DNA from: Paracoccaceae bacterium
Lineage (GTDB): Bacteria > Pseudomonadota > Alphaproteobacteria > Rhodobacterales > Rhodobacteraceae
Length of the DNA stretch: 45,383 nucleotides
Direction: 5' to 3'
Assembly (NCBI GenBank): GCA_026713305.1
Contig: JAPOOS010000077.1
Location: forward strand, 1-45,383
The translations under genes and the position numbers were made by a program. Numbering within the stretch: position 1 is the first letter of the stretch; each line of letters opens with the position of its first letter. The notes below the pieces were generated by a model. It did not search any database. It was not told the DNA's origin and saw only the letters and a list, made by a program, of their open reading frames with translations. Shown here in pieces: positions 7,687 to 17,592 of the stretch.

Positions 7687-9435
7687 ATGGTCCAGGGTTC
7701 AAAGTCGCTCATCAGCATCGACGGTGGCTCCATCAAGCGGATTACCGCTCTTTCCTTGTGCGCCATAGTGATTGGACTGGTTTCAGCCTTGGCTGCAATT
7801 GCCTTTGTCGACGCGGTGGGCTTGCTAAACCGAATTCTTCTGATATCGCCCCGCGCCCGTGTCCAGTACGAGAGCATACCCTATCTCGTGGAAGCCGCAA
7901 CTCTCCTGGTCCCGACTGCCGGCGGCCTTGTGGTTGGGCTTCTCCTGCTGCGCGTGTCGCCGGAACGTCGGCCGGTGGGGCCGGCCGAGGTGATCAAGTC
8001 GACGCAGTTGGGCACGCCTCTGCCGGATTTGCGAACCGGGCTTGTATCGACGGCGGCGGCGATTCTTTCGCTTGGGGCCGGGGCCTCGGTTGGCCAGTTC
8101 GGTCCTGTCGTCTACCTTGGCGCGCTTGTGGGAAACTTTGCCCGCAAGCTGCAGATCGACGTAAAGGCGTTGCCGACAATGGCGGTGGCGTGCGGCGTGG
8201 CGGCAGCCATGTCGGCGGCGTTCAACGCGCCCATCGCCGGCTTGGTGTTTGCCCACGAAGTGGTGCTTCGTCACTACTCGCTAAGGGCCTTTTCGCTGAC
8301 CACAATTGCCGCCGCCATGGGCTATGTGGTGACCAACATCATATTCGACCGACCTGCCTTGTTCCTGGTGAGCTTTGAAGGCGTCGGTTTCGGGCACGAA
8401 TTCGCGCTGTTCGCCCTGCTGGGGGCGCTGTCCGCGGTGATCGCCATGGCGCTGATGAAGCTCGTCATGTTCAGCGGCCGCATTGCCGCATCCCTGCCGG
8501 TGTTCCCGCCGCTGCGCACGGCCTGCGCAGGGCTGGCGGTCGGGCTGACGGCCCTCTGGCTGCCGGACGTGCTGGGAATTGGCTCGGCGGCGCTGAGATT
8601 CGCCACGATTGAAGGCGCCTTCGAGGCGAACGAGCTTCTCGTCCTCGTGGTCGCCAAGATCGTGCTGACGGCAATTTGCCTGGGCTTTGGATTCGCAGGG
8701 GGGATTTTCAGTCCATCGCTGTTGATCGGCATCATGTTCGGCGCGTTCTTCTGGAGCGTTCTGGACTCGACCCAGTCGATCGCCAATTCGGGAGTGGTCG
8801 CCTACGCCATATGCGGAATGATGGCAATTGCCAGTCCGGTGATGGGGGCGCCCCTCACGGTCATTCTCATAGTGTTCGAACTGACGCGCAACTACGACCT
8901 GACCATCGGAGCCATGGTTGCCGTTGTGGCCTCGAATCTCATTTCGTTTCGAATCTTCGGGCGGTCGCTTTTCGACGTTGTGTTGAAGAAGCAGGGCATC
9001 GATCTTTCGCAGGGGCGGGAATTCGCGCGGCTGGCGGCAGTTCGGGTGGTCGAATACGCCAACGACGACTTTCCCCGGGCGCAGGAGGACGTCACCGCAG
9101 GGGAGTTGCGCCACAGGCTGACGTCGGGAAAGTGGAACGAGGCTTTCGTTGAGAACAGCGAGGGGCAATTCCTGGGAAAGATTTATGGCAGGGATCTACA
9201 CGCCGATTCGGCCTCGACATCACGCGACGTCCTGCACTCGGCGGGACTCGTGTACTCGGAGAAAACCACGATCTTTCAGGCCATGCAGTCGCTTGCCGAC
9301 TTTGTTGGCGACGCTGTGCCAATTGTGGATTCGAAGACCGGGAAACTGCTCGGCGTTGTCACCGAGTCGGCAATCATCGTGGCGTATCTTGAACTTGTCC
9401 ACGACATTCGGCGCGAAGAACATGCGCCTGTTTAG
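7687..9435 (+). CDS. ClC-family chloride channel/transporter with C-terminal CBS pair
   Basis: This is an integral membrane protein of about 582 aa with the many hydrophobic helices of ClC chloride channels and exchangers, followed by two CBS-like segments in the last hundred residues or so. The N-terminal ion-pathway motif reads GPAEVI (near 98-103) where the family has GSGIPE. The second motif reads GASVGQFGPVV (near 132-142) where classical ClCs have G-R/K-E-G-P. The gating glutamate position is therefore Phe138. The third motif GGIFSPSLLIG is present. I chose the ATG at 7687, preceded by a GAGG-containing stretch; the frame is open further upstream but lacks ClC character. The stop overlaps the start of the downstream binding-protein gene by 14 bases. 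It may conduct anions passively rather than exchange protons, but that is inference. Confidence 0.88.
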   Translation: MVQGSKSLISIDGGSIKRITALSLCAIVIGLVSALAAIAFVDAVGLLNRILLISPRARVQYESIPYLVEAATLLVPTAGGLVVGLLLLRVSPERRPVGPAEVIKSTQLGTPLPDLRTGLVSTAAAILSLGAGASVGQFGPVVYLGALVGNFARKLQIDVKALPTMAVACGVAAAMSAAFNAPIAGLVFAHEVVLRHYSLRAFSLTTIAAAMGYVVTNIIFDRPALFLVSFEGVGFGHEFALFALLGALSAVIAMALMKLVMFSGRIAASLPVFPPLRTACAGLAVGLTALWLPDVLGIGSAALRFATIEGAFEANELLVLVVAKIVLTAICLGFGFAGGIFSPSLLIGIMFGAFFWSVLDSTQSIANSGVVAYAICGMMAIASPVMGAPLTVILIVFELTRNYDLTIGAMVAVVASNLISFRIFGRSLFDVVLKKQGIDLSQGREFARLAAVRVVEYANDDFPRAQEDVTAGELRHRLTSGKWNEAFVENSEGQFLGKIYGRDLHADSASTSRDVLHSAGLVYSEKTTIFQAMQSLADFVGDAVPIVDSKTGKLLGVVTESAIIVAYLELVHDIRREEHAPV

Positions 9436-10525
9436 CGCATGGCTGCTTCTGCTGCTGGGCGCGGCGTCAGCCGTCGCGTCGTCGGAGCGGAAGCTCACGG
9501 TCGTGTCCTGGGGCGGCCCCTACGAGCAGGCTCAGCGACAGGCCATTCTGGATCCCTTCACGAAGGAAACCGGAATCGAGATATCGGTGCTGGAGTATGA
9601 CGGCACGCCGGCCTCGATTGCGGCCCGTGCCGAGGCCGAAGGCTGGGATCTGATCGACATGACCGAGTTCGACGCAATTTCGGCATGCGACGACGGCTTG
9701 CTCCTGCCCTTGAACGGGGAGGAAATCGTGATTCCCAGCCCCGGAATCGGCGTGCAGGAGGATTTCGTGAAACGGGCGTTCCGCAAGTGCACGGTCGCGC
9801 AAAACGTCTATGCATCGGTAATTGCGTTCAACGTGGAGATGTTTCCGGGAGTGAAGCCGAGCCGTGTCGAGGACCTGTTCAACATCGAGGCGTTTCCGGG
9901 CAAGCGGGCGATTCAGCGCAGCCCCAACGACATACTGGAATGGGTGCTGCTGGCGGAGGGCGTTCCTCCAGGGCAGGTCTATGACCTGCTGAGCACGGAC
10001 CGTGGCTTGCGGCTGGCCTTCAGGAGGCTTGACGAAATGCGCGAGCACATAGTGTGGTGGGACACCGTCGATGAACCGGCACGTCTTCTTGCCGAGCGAA
10101 AGGTGTCCATGGCAAGCGGTTTCAACGGCAGGTTTTTCGCTTCCGCCTACCAGGAGGGCCAACCCATCTCAATTATCTGGGACGGCCGCCTCATAGGCCA
10201 CGAGGTTTGGGGAATAGCCTGGAACTCCGACCAGGTTGAGGAGGCCAAGCAGCTTCTGGCATATGCGACCTCTCCCGAGCGCCTGGCGGCGCTCAGCGAA
10301 ATCATTCCATACGGGCCGACCCGTCGCTCCGCCATGATGCGGGTTGGATTGGGAGGCGAGGCCAACATTCCAATGCTTGATCACCTGCCGAATTCGCCGA
10401 AACACGGGCAACGCTCGCTGACGCTGGACAGCGGCTGGTACGCCAACACCGAGGCGCTGCGCAGCCGACGCTTCAATGCATGGCTCGAGGCGGGACAGGA
10501 GCAGGGAGCGGCGCCGCAGCAGTGA
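9422..10525 (+). CDS. Periplasmic solute-binding protein, PotD-like
   Basis: This 367-aa extracellular solute-binding protein resembles the spermidine/putrescine-type binding proteins of ABC importers. It opens with a signal peptide (hydrophobic core LLLLLGAASAVA, likely cleavage near residue 19), followed by LTVVSWGGPYEQAQRQAIL and PFTKETG, which are typical of the group, and later a hinge-type region with WDGRLIGHEVWGIAWN. The ATG at 9422 lies inside the end of the ClC gene (14-base overlap), so expression is probably coupled. No permease or ATPase gene follows; the next gene is convergent. It is therefore an orphan binding protein here, serving a transporter encoded elsewhere or acting as a sensor. 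The ligand cannot be named. Confidence 0.85.
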   Translation: MRLFSAWLLLLLGAASAVASSERKLTVVSWGGPYEQAQRQAILDPFTKETGIEISVLEYDGTPASIAARAEAEGWDLIDMTEFDAISACDDGLLLPLNGEEIVIPSPGIGVQEDFVKRAFRKCTVAQNVYASVIAFNVEMFPGVKPSRVEDLFNIEAFPGKRAIQRSPNDILEWVLLAEGVPPGQVYDLLSTDRGLRLAFRRLDEMREHIVWWDTVDEPARLLAERKVSMASGFNGRFFASAYQEGQPISIIWDGRLIGHEVWGIAWNSDQVEEAKQLLAYATSPERLAALSEIIPYGPTRRSAMMRVGLGGEANIPMLDHLPNSPKHGQRSLTLDSGWYANTEALRSRRFNAWLEAGQEQGAAPQQ

Positions 10526-10578
10526 TGCCGATGGCCGCCAGTCGGGGCGTCCCGTTTGGCCGCAACTCCGCAGCGTCG

Positions 10579-11988
10579 TCAGGAAACCAGTTCGCGGGCA
10601 ATCCGACCTGCGATTTCGTGGACTGACAGGACGTCGGGACGCGTGGTCGCAAACGTGCCGGCCGTTACCCTGATTGCCGTCCTTCCATCCACGACGGTCG
10701 GAGTCAGATAGACATGCCCGTCGTCGTTGATGCGCGCGGCAAGTTCCACCGTCAGGCGTTCGGCATGCTCGAAACTGTCGGCAAGGCGGAATCCGAACAG
10801 GGCCAGCTCGCTGCGAAAGGCCACGTCGAACAATGGGTCCGCAGCAAACAGCCTCTCAAGCTCGCCTATCCAGTCGACATGGTCGCGGATCAGTGATCTC
10901 AGTCCGGCCAACCCATGCGCCCGCATCGCAAACCACAGCTTCAACGCCCGAAAGCGTCTGCCAAGCGGAATCGTGAACTCGTTCAAATTGGTGATCTCTT
11001 CAAGGCCGGCTGTCTTCAGGTAGTCGGGCCGCAATCCCACCGTGGCCGCCTGCTGCTGAGGATCGGCACAAAACTGGATGGAGCAGTCGAACTGCACTCC
11101 GAGCCACTTGTGCGGATTGAAGACGACCGAATCGGCGTGCTCGATGCCCTTCCAGATGGTCCTGAACTCCTTGCAGATCATGGCCGACCCTGCCCAGGCC
11201 GCATCAACGTGGGAATAGAGATTGAACTCCCGTGCGATCTCGAGAATCTCGGACAGCCTGTCGCACGCGCCGGTTGCCGTGCCGCCAATGCACCCGACCA
11301 CGCCAACGGGAAGAAAGCCTCTGTCGAGGTCCTGCCTTATGCAGGCGTGCAAGCTCTCGGGGTCCAGAGAGCGGTCTTTCCGTGTGCCGGGCTTGACCAG
11401 GTTTTCCTGGCCGATGCCGGCGAGTCGCGCCGCCTTGTCGACCGACGAGTGATTCTCGGGAGACGCGTAGAGGCGCAGTTGCGGAGCGTTGTGCAGCCCG
11501 CTCTCGTTGCCTTTCCACGACAGCGCCCGCTCCCGCATCGTAAGCACGGCGCAAAGTGTCGCCGTTGTGGCCGAATCCTGAATCAGCCCGGTGAACCTGG
11601 ACGGCAGTCCGACGGCCTGTCGCAGCCAGTCGGTCATGCGCTGTTCCAGTTCCGTGGCGGCAGGCGAGGTCTGCCAAAGCATGCAGTTGCACGCCAGGGA
11701 GGTTGCGAGTTGCTCCGCGATCATGGACGGAAAGGAAGCGTTGGCAGCGAAATAGGCGAAGAACCGTGGATGTTGCCAGTGTGTCAAGCCCTGTGGAATG
11801 AGCAGGTCGAAGTCGCTGAAAATGTCTTCCCAGGCTTCCGCATGTTCGGGAGGAGCCGTCGGCAGCGCATTCAGCAGCTCGCCGGGCCTGGCCTGCGAGC
11901 GGACCGGCATTGCAGGCAGGCGTTCATGGTAGTCGCGGGCCCAGCGGGCAACGTGTTCGGACCACTTCAGAAAGTCGCTTGTGTCCAT
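10579..11988 (-). CDS. Pyridoxal-phosphate-dependent group II decarboxylase, aromatic amino acid decarboxylase-like
   Basis: This 469-aa protein belongs to PLP-dependent decarboxylase group II, which includes aromatic L-amino-acid, tyrosine and tryptophan decarboxylases. Visible features are THWQHPRFFAYF near 69-80, the cofactor-stacking histidine in SPENHSSVDKAA (His180), the Asp of YSHVDAAWAG (Asp262) that contacts the pyridine nitrogen, and the Schiff-base lysine in NPHKWLG (Lys294). Length and motif order fit the family. I chose the ATG at 11988; a GTG nine bases upstream (11997) is possible. The gene is convergent with the orphan binding-protein gene, with 53 bases between their stops, and divergent from cysS. 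The substrate is probably an aromatic amino acid by family resemblance, but side-chain specificity cannot be read here. Confidence 0.9.
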   Translation of the reverse strand: MDTSDFLKWSEHVARWARDYHERLPAMPVRSQARPGELLNALPTAPPEHAEAWEDIFSDFDLLIPQGLTHWQHPRFFAYFAANASFPSMIAEQLATSLACNCMLWQTSPAATELEQRMTDWLRQAVGLPSRFTGLIQDSATTATLCAVLTMRERALSWKGNESGLHNAPQLRLYASPENHSSVDKAARLAGIGQENLVKPGTRKDRSLDPESLHACIRQDLDRGFLPVGVVGCIGGTATGACDRLSEILEIAREFNLYSHVDAAWAGSAMICKEFRTIWKGIEHADSVVFNPHKWLGVQFDCSIQFCADPQQQAATVGLRPDYLKTAGLEEITNLNEFTIPLGRRFRALKLWFAMRAHGLAGLRSLIRDHVDWIGELERLFAADPLFDVAFRSELALFGFRLADSFEHAERLTVELAARINDDGHVYLTPTVVDGRTAIRVTAGTFATTRPDVLSVHEIAGRIARELVS

Positions 11989-12354
11989 GAAAGCCACCGA
12001 ATTCGCCTGATCGAGTCCCGCACCGCCCGCGAGGCTGCCAAGGGCGGCCTCGTTCCGCCGCCGGACGCCGGGCGCATTGCCGAAACCCTATACTGCATGC
12101 GGCATCCGCAAGCGAACAGGAGAAGCGGGGCGCGCCGGGGCATCCTTGGAGCGGAAGACGGAAGCAATGCTGGCCGCGGGGCGGTTTCTCGTTGCAATGC
12201 GTTCCGGTTTGCGGCATCTGTCTGTCCATGATGTCCACTGCACTCAATCGAGAATTCTGCATTGGCGGCTGACAATCGCTTGTCGGCCCGGCGTCATACT
12301 TCCGCGCAGAGCAGTTTCCGGGACCGTCGGCAAGGCGAGCCAACAGGTAGCGGC
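11989..12354. promoter_or_regulatory. Divergent promoter region between the decarboxylase gene and cysS
   Basis: These 366 bases separate two divergent genes and should hold both promoters. The cysS frame is open back to 12262, but that extension has no synthetase-like sequence and cysS has its own binding site (CAGGTAG) before 12355. I found no convincing sigma-70 pair, T-box or other leader structure. Confidence 0.3.
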
Positions 12355-13782
12355 ATGAAGATTGCCCTTTGGAATTCCAGGACAGGCCGCAAGGAGGAGT
12401 TCGAGCCCCTCCGGCCGGACCGCGTCCGCATGTATGTGTGCGGACCGACGGTCTACGACAGGGCCCACATTGGAAATGCCCGTCCTGCGGTGGTCTTTGA
12501 CCTCCTGTTCAAGCTTCTGCGGCATTGTTTCGGCGAAGCGCAGGTTGTCTACGTTCGCAACATCACGGACATTGACGACAAGATCAACAACCGGGCGCGG
12601 GAGCTGGCGGACGGGTCAGGCGACTCGCTGCGAGCCACGATCCGCCGGGTGACCGACGAAACCATTGGGTGGTTCCATGAAGACATGGGCGCCCTTGGGG
12701 TCATGCTGCCAACCCACGAACCGCGCGCCACCGACTATGTTTCGGAAATGATCGAAATGATCAAGGCGCTGATTGCAGCCGGCCATGCCTACGTGGCGGA
12801 CGGCCACGTGCTGTTCGACACTCCGAGCTATCCGCAGTACGGCTCGCTGTCGAGACGGTCCCTCAAGGACATGCAGGCGGGAGCCAGAGTCGAGGTGGCG
12901 CCCTACAAGGCCAACGAGCTCGACTTTGTGCTGTGGAAGCCTTCGGACAGCACGCTGCCAGGCTGGGACAGCCCGTGGGGGCGAGGCAGGCCGGGCTGGC
13001 ACATTGAATGTTCCGCAATGAGCCTGAAACTGCTCGGAGAGAGCTTCGACATTCATGGAGGAGGGTCCGACCTGCTGTTTCCGCACCACGAAAACGAGGC
13101 GGCCCAAAGCTTCTGCGCACATCCCGACGCGTCGTTTGCCAGGCTCTGGATGCACAACGGAATGGTGCGGGTGAACGGACAGAAGATGTCCAAGAGCCTG
13201 GGGAACTTCCTGACGGTCAGCGAGCTGCTTGATCGGGGCATGGCAGGCGAGACAATGCGCTTCATACTGCTCGGAACGCACTACCGTCAGCAGCTGGACT
13301 GGACCGCCAGACGCGTGGAGGAGGCTCGTTCGGTGCTGGGCGAGTGGCGCCGCATCACCCGCGACGTCGCTGCGGACGACGCCGGCTGCCACCGAGATGT
13401 GCTGGACATGCTGGCGGACGATCTCAATACGCCGGGTGCGATGTCGGCGCTGCATCGACTGGCGGCACAGGGTTGCAGCGCCGAACTGGCGGCTTCCGCA
13501 AAGTTCATGGGTCTTCTCAACAGCGCTCTCCCCGACGGACTGGCAGGCCGAGTCTCTGAAATCCTGAAAGTGCGGGACCAGATGCGGAGTTGCCGGAATT
13601 TCGCCGTCTCGGACACAATACGTGACAGCCTGCAGGATGCGGGAATAGTTGTTCAGGACACTGCCGGCCGCTCGAAGTGCCACTTCGAGCCAATGGGCAG
13701 GTACGACGGGCAGCTTGCGAAAGTCGAGAAGGTCTTGGAGGAACTGGAAGTCATGGCGGCAAGCGAGGCGCGCGGCGGATGA
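12355..13782 (+). CDS. cysS: Cysteinyl-tRNA synthetase
   Basis: This 475-aa class I aminoacyl-tRNA synthetase charges tRNA-Cys in the cytoplasm. Motifs include the zinc ligand Cys29 in YVCGPTVYD, the HIGH-type signature HIGN at 38-41, a second zinc cysteine Cys219 in [27 protein letters not shown] close behind it with further zinc ligands, and the KMSKS loop at 277-281. The C-terminal helical DALR-like domain is present and the length is normal (about 460-480 aa). The ATG at 12355 is preceded by CAGGTAG. The stop TGA overlaps the ATG of the citramalate synthase gene (ATGA), so the two are translationally coupled. This pairing links cysteine charging to a branched-chain amino acid enzyme by operon only; no functional link is implied. 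Confidence 0.97.
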   Translation: MKIALWNSRTGRKEEFEPLRPDRVRMYVCGPTVYDRAHIGNARPAVVFDLLFKLLRHCFGEAQVVYVRNITDIDDKINNRARELADGSGDSLRATIRRVTDETIGWFHEDMGALGVMLPTHEPRATDYVSEMIEMIKALIAAGHAYVADGHVLFDTPSYPQYGSLSRRSLKDMQAGARVEVAPYKANELDFVLWKPSDSTLPGWDSPWGRGRPGWHIECSAMSLKLLGESFDIHGGGSDLLFPHHENEAAQSFCAHPDASFARLWMHNGMVRVNGQKMSKSLGNFLTVSELLDRGMAGETMRFILLGTHYRQQLDWTARRVEEARSVLGEWRRITRDVAADDAGCHRDVLDMLADDLNTPGAMSALHRLAAQGCSAELAASAKFMGLLNSALPDGLAGRVSEILKVRDQMRSCRNFAVSDTIRDSLQDAGIVVQDTAGRSKCHFEPMGRYDGQLAKVEKVLEELEVMAASEARGG

Positions 13783-15440
13783 ACAAGGAGCGGCTTTACA
13801 TATACGACACGACGCTGCGCGACGGCGCCCAGACTTTGGGCGTGCAGTTCGGCGTCACCGAGAAGCGTGCGTTGTCCGACCTGCTCGACGACTTGAAGGT
13901 GGACTACATCGAGGGCGGATTCCCGGGGGCCAACGACACCGACGAAGAGTTCTTTTCCAGCCTTCCGGTCACACGGCATGCGAAGATGACGGCGTTTGGC
14001 ATGACAAAGCGCGTTGGCCGCTCGGCCGCCAACGATCCTGTTCTGTCGCAGGTTCTGGCGGCCAACACGCCGTCGGTGTGCCTTGTCGGCAAGGCCCATG
14101 ACTTTCACGTCCGGGAGGCCTTGCAGGTCACGCTTGAGGAAAATCTGGAGAGCATTGGCGATTCAATTGCTCGGGTGGTGGCTGCCGGCAGGGAGGCCAT
14201 ATTCGATGCCGAGCACTTCTTCGACGGCTATCGCGACAACCCCGAATACGCTCTGGCCTGCGTGCACGCGGCCTATGCACAGGGAGCCAGATGGATTGTC
14301 CTTTGCGACACCAATGGCGGGACGCTGCCCGGAGAAATCGAAGCCTCCACACGCGCCGTGATCGATTCCGGCATCCCCGGCGCCGATGTCGGGATACATA
14401 CGCACAATGACACGGAAAACGCCGTTGCCGGTTCGCTGGCGGCGGTTGACGCAGGCGCCAGGCAGGTGCAGGGGACGCTCAACGGCCTCGGCGAGCGCTG
14501 TGGAAACGCCAATCTCATCACGTTGATGGCCACATTGGCGCTCAAGGAGCCCTACCGTTCGAGATTTGTGCTTCAGTCGTCGTCAAGCGACATCTCCAAG
14601 CTTACCAGTGCATCCCGCATGCTCGACGAGATCCTGGATCGAAGACCCAACAAGCACGCTGCCTATGTCGGGGATTCGGCGTTCGCCCACAAGGGCGGAC
14701 TTCACGCATCCGCGGTGAATCGAAATGCCGCGACGTATGAACATGTGGAACCGGAGAGGGTTGGCAACAGCCGCAACATTCCGGTGTCGAACCAGGCCGG
14801 TCGTGCCAGCATCGATCCGTGGTTTGCCAGACTCGGAATAGAGGACGATTCCATACATCAGAACTGCAAGCGCGACATTCTGGCCGAGGTCAAGCGTCGA
14901 GAAAAGCTCGGCTATACCTACGACGTGGCACAGGCTTCCTTCATCCTGTTGGTCAAGCGCATGACGGGAAAGCTCCCGGAGTATTTCTCCATCAAGCGCT
15001 ATCGCGTGATTGTCGAACGGGACGGTTCCCTGACTTCGGGGCCAGTCACCTCCTCGGAAGCCGTTGTGGTCATGACGATCGGAGACGACCGAATGCTGTC
15101 GGCTTCGGAGGGACTCAACGACGGCCGCGACAGCGGCCCCGTTCACGCGATTTCGAAGGCTCTGAAGCGAGACCTTGGACCGTACCAGAAATACATCGAC
15201 GACATGAACCTGATCGACTTCAAGGTCAGGATCTACGGCACGGGCACCGAGGCGGTCACCCGCGTCATAATTGACTGTGCGGATTCGTCCGGCACGCAAT
15301 GGTCCACAGTCGGGGTTTCCCCGAACATCATCGATGCGTCGTTCGAAGCGCTGGTTGACGCGATAGTTTGGAAACTGAACCGCGAAGGCGCAGTTCCCGT
15401 CAAGGGACTGTCGGAGGCCGCTCCGCAGGACGCCTCCTGA
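13779..15440 (+). CDS. cimA: (R)-citramalate synthase, CimA/LeuA-like family
   Basis: This 553-aa member of the DRE-TIM metallolyase family condenses pyruvate with acetyl-CoA to citramalate, a threonine-independent entry to isoleucine. The signature YDTTLRDGAQTLGVQF is at residues 9-24, the EGGFPGANDTDEEFF stretch follows, the metal-binding HTHNDTENAVAGSL lies near 208-221, and GLGERCGNANL comes later. The C-terminal third has the regulatory LeuA dimer domain, and the total length separates it from short homocitrate/HMG lyases. The ATG start overlaps the cysS stop by four bases. Isopropylmalate synthase is the main alternative, but the sequence around GVQFGVTEKR and the length fit the direct citramalate synthase group better. 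It is convergent with an MFS gene 30 bases downstream. Confidence 0.88.
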   Translation: MNKERLYIYDTTLRDGAQTLGVQFGVTEKRALSDLLDDLKVDYIEGGFPGANDTDEEFFSSLPVTRHAKMTAFGMTKRVGRSAANDPVLSQVLAANTPSVCLVGKAHDFHVREALQVTLEENLESIGDSIARVVAAGREAIFDAEHFFDGYRDNPEYALACVHAAYAQGARWIVLCDTNGGTLPGEIEASTRAVIDSGIPGADVGIHTHNDTENAVAGSLAAVDAGARQVQGTLNGLGERCGNANLITLMATLALKEPYRSRFVLQSSSSDISKLTSASRMLDEILDRRPNKHAAYVGDSAFAHKGGLHASAVNRNAATYEHVEPERVGNSRNIPVSNQAGRASIDPWFARLGIEDDSIHQNCKRDILAEVKRREKLGYTYDVAQASFILLVKRMTGKLPEYFSIKRYRVIVERDGSLTSGPVTSSEAVVVMTIGDDRMLSASEGLNDGRDSGPVHAISKALKRDLGPYQKYIDDMNLIDFKVRIYGTGTEAVTRVIIDCADSSGTQWSTVGVSPNIIDASFEALVDAIVWKLNREGAVPVKGLSEAAPQDAS

Positions 15441-15470
15441 CAACTGGCAGCGTCTCCGAAGGACACCCGG

Positions 15471-16700
15471 TCAGGCGCCGGGCGACGACCGGCGTCCAGG
15501 TCCGGCGCCCAGCCGCGAATGCCAAAGCAACGCCATTGAAGCGAGCAACAGGAACGGCACCATTGCCCAAATGACGGTGTTCCAACCGGTTTCCGGCGTG
15601 CCTCCGGTGCAGTTCATCAGCGTTCCCGAAGCAAGCGAGCCTACAGTCACCAACCCGAACACCATCATGTCGTTCATGCCCTGGGCTCGCCCTCGCTCAT
15701 GCGGCTCATGCGCCTCGACCAGCATGTTCGTGGCGCCGATGAAGCTGAAGTTCCAGCCAATTCCAAGCAGAATCAGGGACGCATAGAAATTGGGCAGTTC
15801 GACTCCTGAAAGTCCGGCAACGCCGGCCAGCGCCAGGAGGAAGAGACCGGCGGCAACGATCGCCGCAGCGCCGAATCGCGATATCAGGTGGCCGGTGAAA
15901 AAGGCAGGACCGAACATGGCGAGGACATGCAGCGACACAATGTCGGCGGCGTGGTTGGCGGTGAACCCGCACCCCACCACGGCCAGAGGAGCCGATGTCA
16001 TCACCAGGTTCATCAGCGCGTAGGAGACCATCGCGCAAACCACGGCAATCAGAATGCGAGGCTGAGCGATGAGTTCCCGATATGAGCGCGCCGGAAGGCT
16101 GTTCCTGTCCTTCGGCTTTGGAACCGGAATGTCCAGGAACCAGATCAGGACCATGGCGAGGGCATTCAACCCGAAGATGGCCAGGTAGGAACCAAGAAAC
16201 GGAATGGCAAACTGGTTGTGAGTCAGTTTTACAAGCTGCGGTCCTATCACTGCAGCCAGCAGTCCGCCTGCCAGAACGTAGGATATTGCCCGCGGTCGGA
16301 ACGCAGCGCTGGCCGTGTCTGCAGCTGCAAATCGGATCATGCCGTTTGCCGACATGTAGATGCCCGATGCGTAGGCAGCCAGGAGGAAGTACAGGAAGGA
16401 TCCCTCGAGCAGGGCAAACGAACCGATGCAGCCCCCAGCAACGCCTCCAAGGCAGCCAATCCAAAACCCCACGCGTCGGCCAAACCTCTGCATCAAGTTG
16501 CTCAGCCAGGGCGCTGTGGTCATCGACCCGAAGACCATGACCGAAATCGGCAGCGTGGCCCAGCAAACGTTTGGCGCCAGGGACTGCCCGGCAAGTCCCG
16601 CCACGATGAACACAATGGGCATTTGCGCGCCTGCCGTTGCCTGAAGCAGCACGAGCACAATCACGTTGTGCCTTTCCTGTGAAATGGCGGGATGCTTCAT
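15471..16700 (-). CDS. MFS transporter
   Basis: This 409-aa protein has about 12 hydrophobic segments in two halves joined by a charged loop near residues 195-215 (PVPKPKDRNSLPARSYRE), the build of a major facilitator superfamily carrier of the inner membrane. A MFS-A-like loop, MQRFGRRVGFWIG, lies between helices 2 and 3 near 69-81. A second conserved-looking stretch, EAHEPHERGRAQGMND, falls near the loop before helix 11 and is seen in several YfcJ- or Bcr-like carriers. The ATG at 16700 follows a plausible start region. It stands alone on the minus strand and is convergent with cimA. The substrate cannot be inferred from sequence or neighbours. Confidence 0.85.
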   Translation of the reverse strand: MKHPAISQERHNVIVLVLLQATAGAQMPIVFIVAGLAGQSLAPNVCWATLPISVMVFGSMTTAPWLSNLMQRFGRRVGFWIGCLGGVAGGCIGSFALLEGSFLYFLLAAYASGIYMSANGMIRFAAADTASAAFRPRAISYVLAGGLLAAVIGPQLVKLTHNQFAIPFLGSYLAIFGLNALAMVLIWFLDIPVPKPKDRNSLPARSYRELIAQPRILIAVVCAMVSYALMNLVMTSAPLAVVGCGFTANHAADIVSLHVLAMFGPAFFTGHLISRFGAAAIVAAGLFLLALAGVAGLSGVELPNFYASLILLGIGWNFSFIGATNMLVEAHEPHERGRAQGMNDMMVFGLVTVGSLASGTLMNCTGGTPETGWNTVIWAMVPFLLLASMALLWHSRLGAGPGRRSSPGA

Positions 16701-16959
16701 GGAACCGTTGGCATGACAAGGAACAGGACTGGCAATTGACCATCCCGCCCGAATATGGGATCTGCCATAGCATGAGACAGGTCAATTGCAATCATCTACG
16801 CCAAAAACCGCCATGCACTTGCCCCTGACCGCGCAAGTCGTAGCCTTTGCGGCAGCCAGCCAATGATTCGTTCGGAATCCGGCCCGAATTCGCGCATGCC
16901 GCCGACAGCGTTTCCCTGGGCAGTTCATGGCTGCCACCGACACTTGAACGAGTTTGAGA

Positions 16960-17592
16960 ATGTTGCCTGAAACCGATTCCGCGCACCGGCTTGATCTGCA
17001 GGCCGCTGTGGATGCCTTGGTGACGATCGAGCCCAGATTTGCTCCGGTTGCCCGCCGGGCGGCTCCGCTTTCCATACGCATGCGCAAGGCCGGATTTGCG
17101 ACGCTTGCCGACATCATTGTGAGCCAGCAACTGTCGGTGGGCGCTGCCGATGCCATTGCAGGGCGGCTGCTGGACCAGAGCATTGTCAGTCGTCAGGACT
17201 ACCTGGATGCCTCCGACGAGGTGCTGAGGCAGTGCGGCCTGTCGCACCAGAAAATCGGGTACATCAGGGCTCTTGCACTAGGCGGCGTTGACTTCGACGC
17301 ACTGGAGAGCCTGCCCGATCGATCGGTGGTTGAGATCCTGACAGGCATCCGCGGCATTGGCCCATGGACCGCGAAAATCTATCTGATATTCTGCCTTGGC
17401 CGGCTGGACGTGATACCGGCGGGAGATCTTGCGGTGCGCGAGGCGGCCCGGGACCTCCTTCAGCTGGAGGATCGACCAACCGAACGGCAGCTTCTGGTCA
17501 TTGCCGAGGCCTGGACACCTTGGAGAACCGTTGCGGCGTGCCTACTTTGGGAGTGTTATCGAATGAAGAAGAAAAGGGTAGGAATTCGATGA
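16960..17592 (+). CDS. DNA-3-methyladenine glycosylase II, AlkA-like
   Basis: This 210-aa protein of the helix-hairpin-helix DNA glycosylase superfamily would remove alkylated bases as the first step of base excision repair. The hairpin motif LTGIRGIGPWTAKIYL is followed by PAGDLAV, whose Asp156 is the catalytic residue of this family. IIVSQQLSVGAADAI near 52-66 is the typical first helix pair. It lacks the N-terminal TBP-like domain of E. coli AlkA, so it is the short AlkA/MagIII-type form common in alphaproteobacteria. A TTG at 16954 is two codons upstream; the ATG at 16960 is preferred. Its TGA overlaps the ATG of the following esterase (ATGA), so the two are co-translated. Confidence 0.9.
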   Translation: MLPETDSAHRLDLQAAVDALVTIEPRFAPVARRAAPLSIRMRKAGFATLADIIVSQQLSVGAADAIAGRLLDQSIVSRQDYLDASDEVLRQCGLSHQKIGYIRALALGGVDFDALESLPDRSVVEILTGIRGIGPWTAKIYLIFCLGRLDVIPAGDLAVREAARDLLQLEDRPTERQLLVIAEAWTPWRTVAACLLWECYRMKKKRVGIR

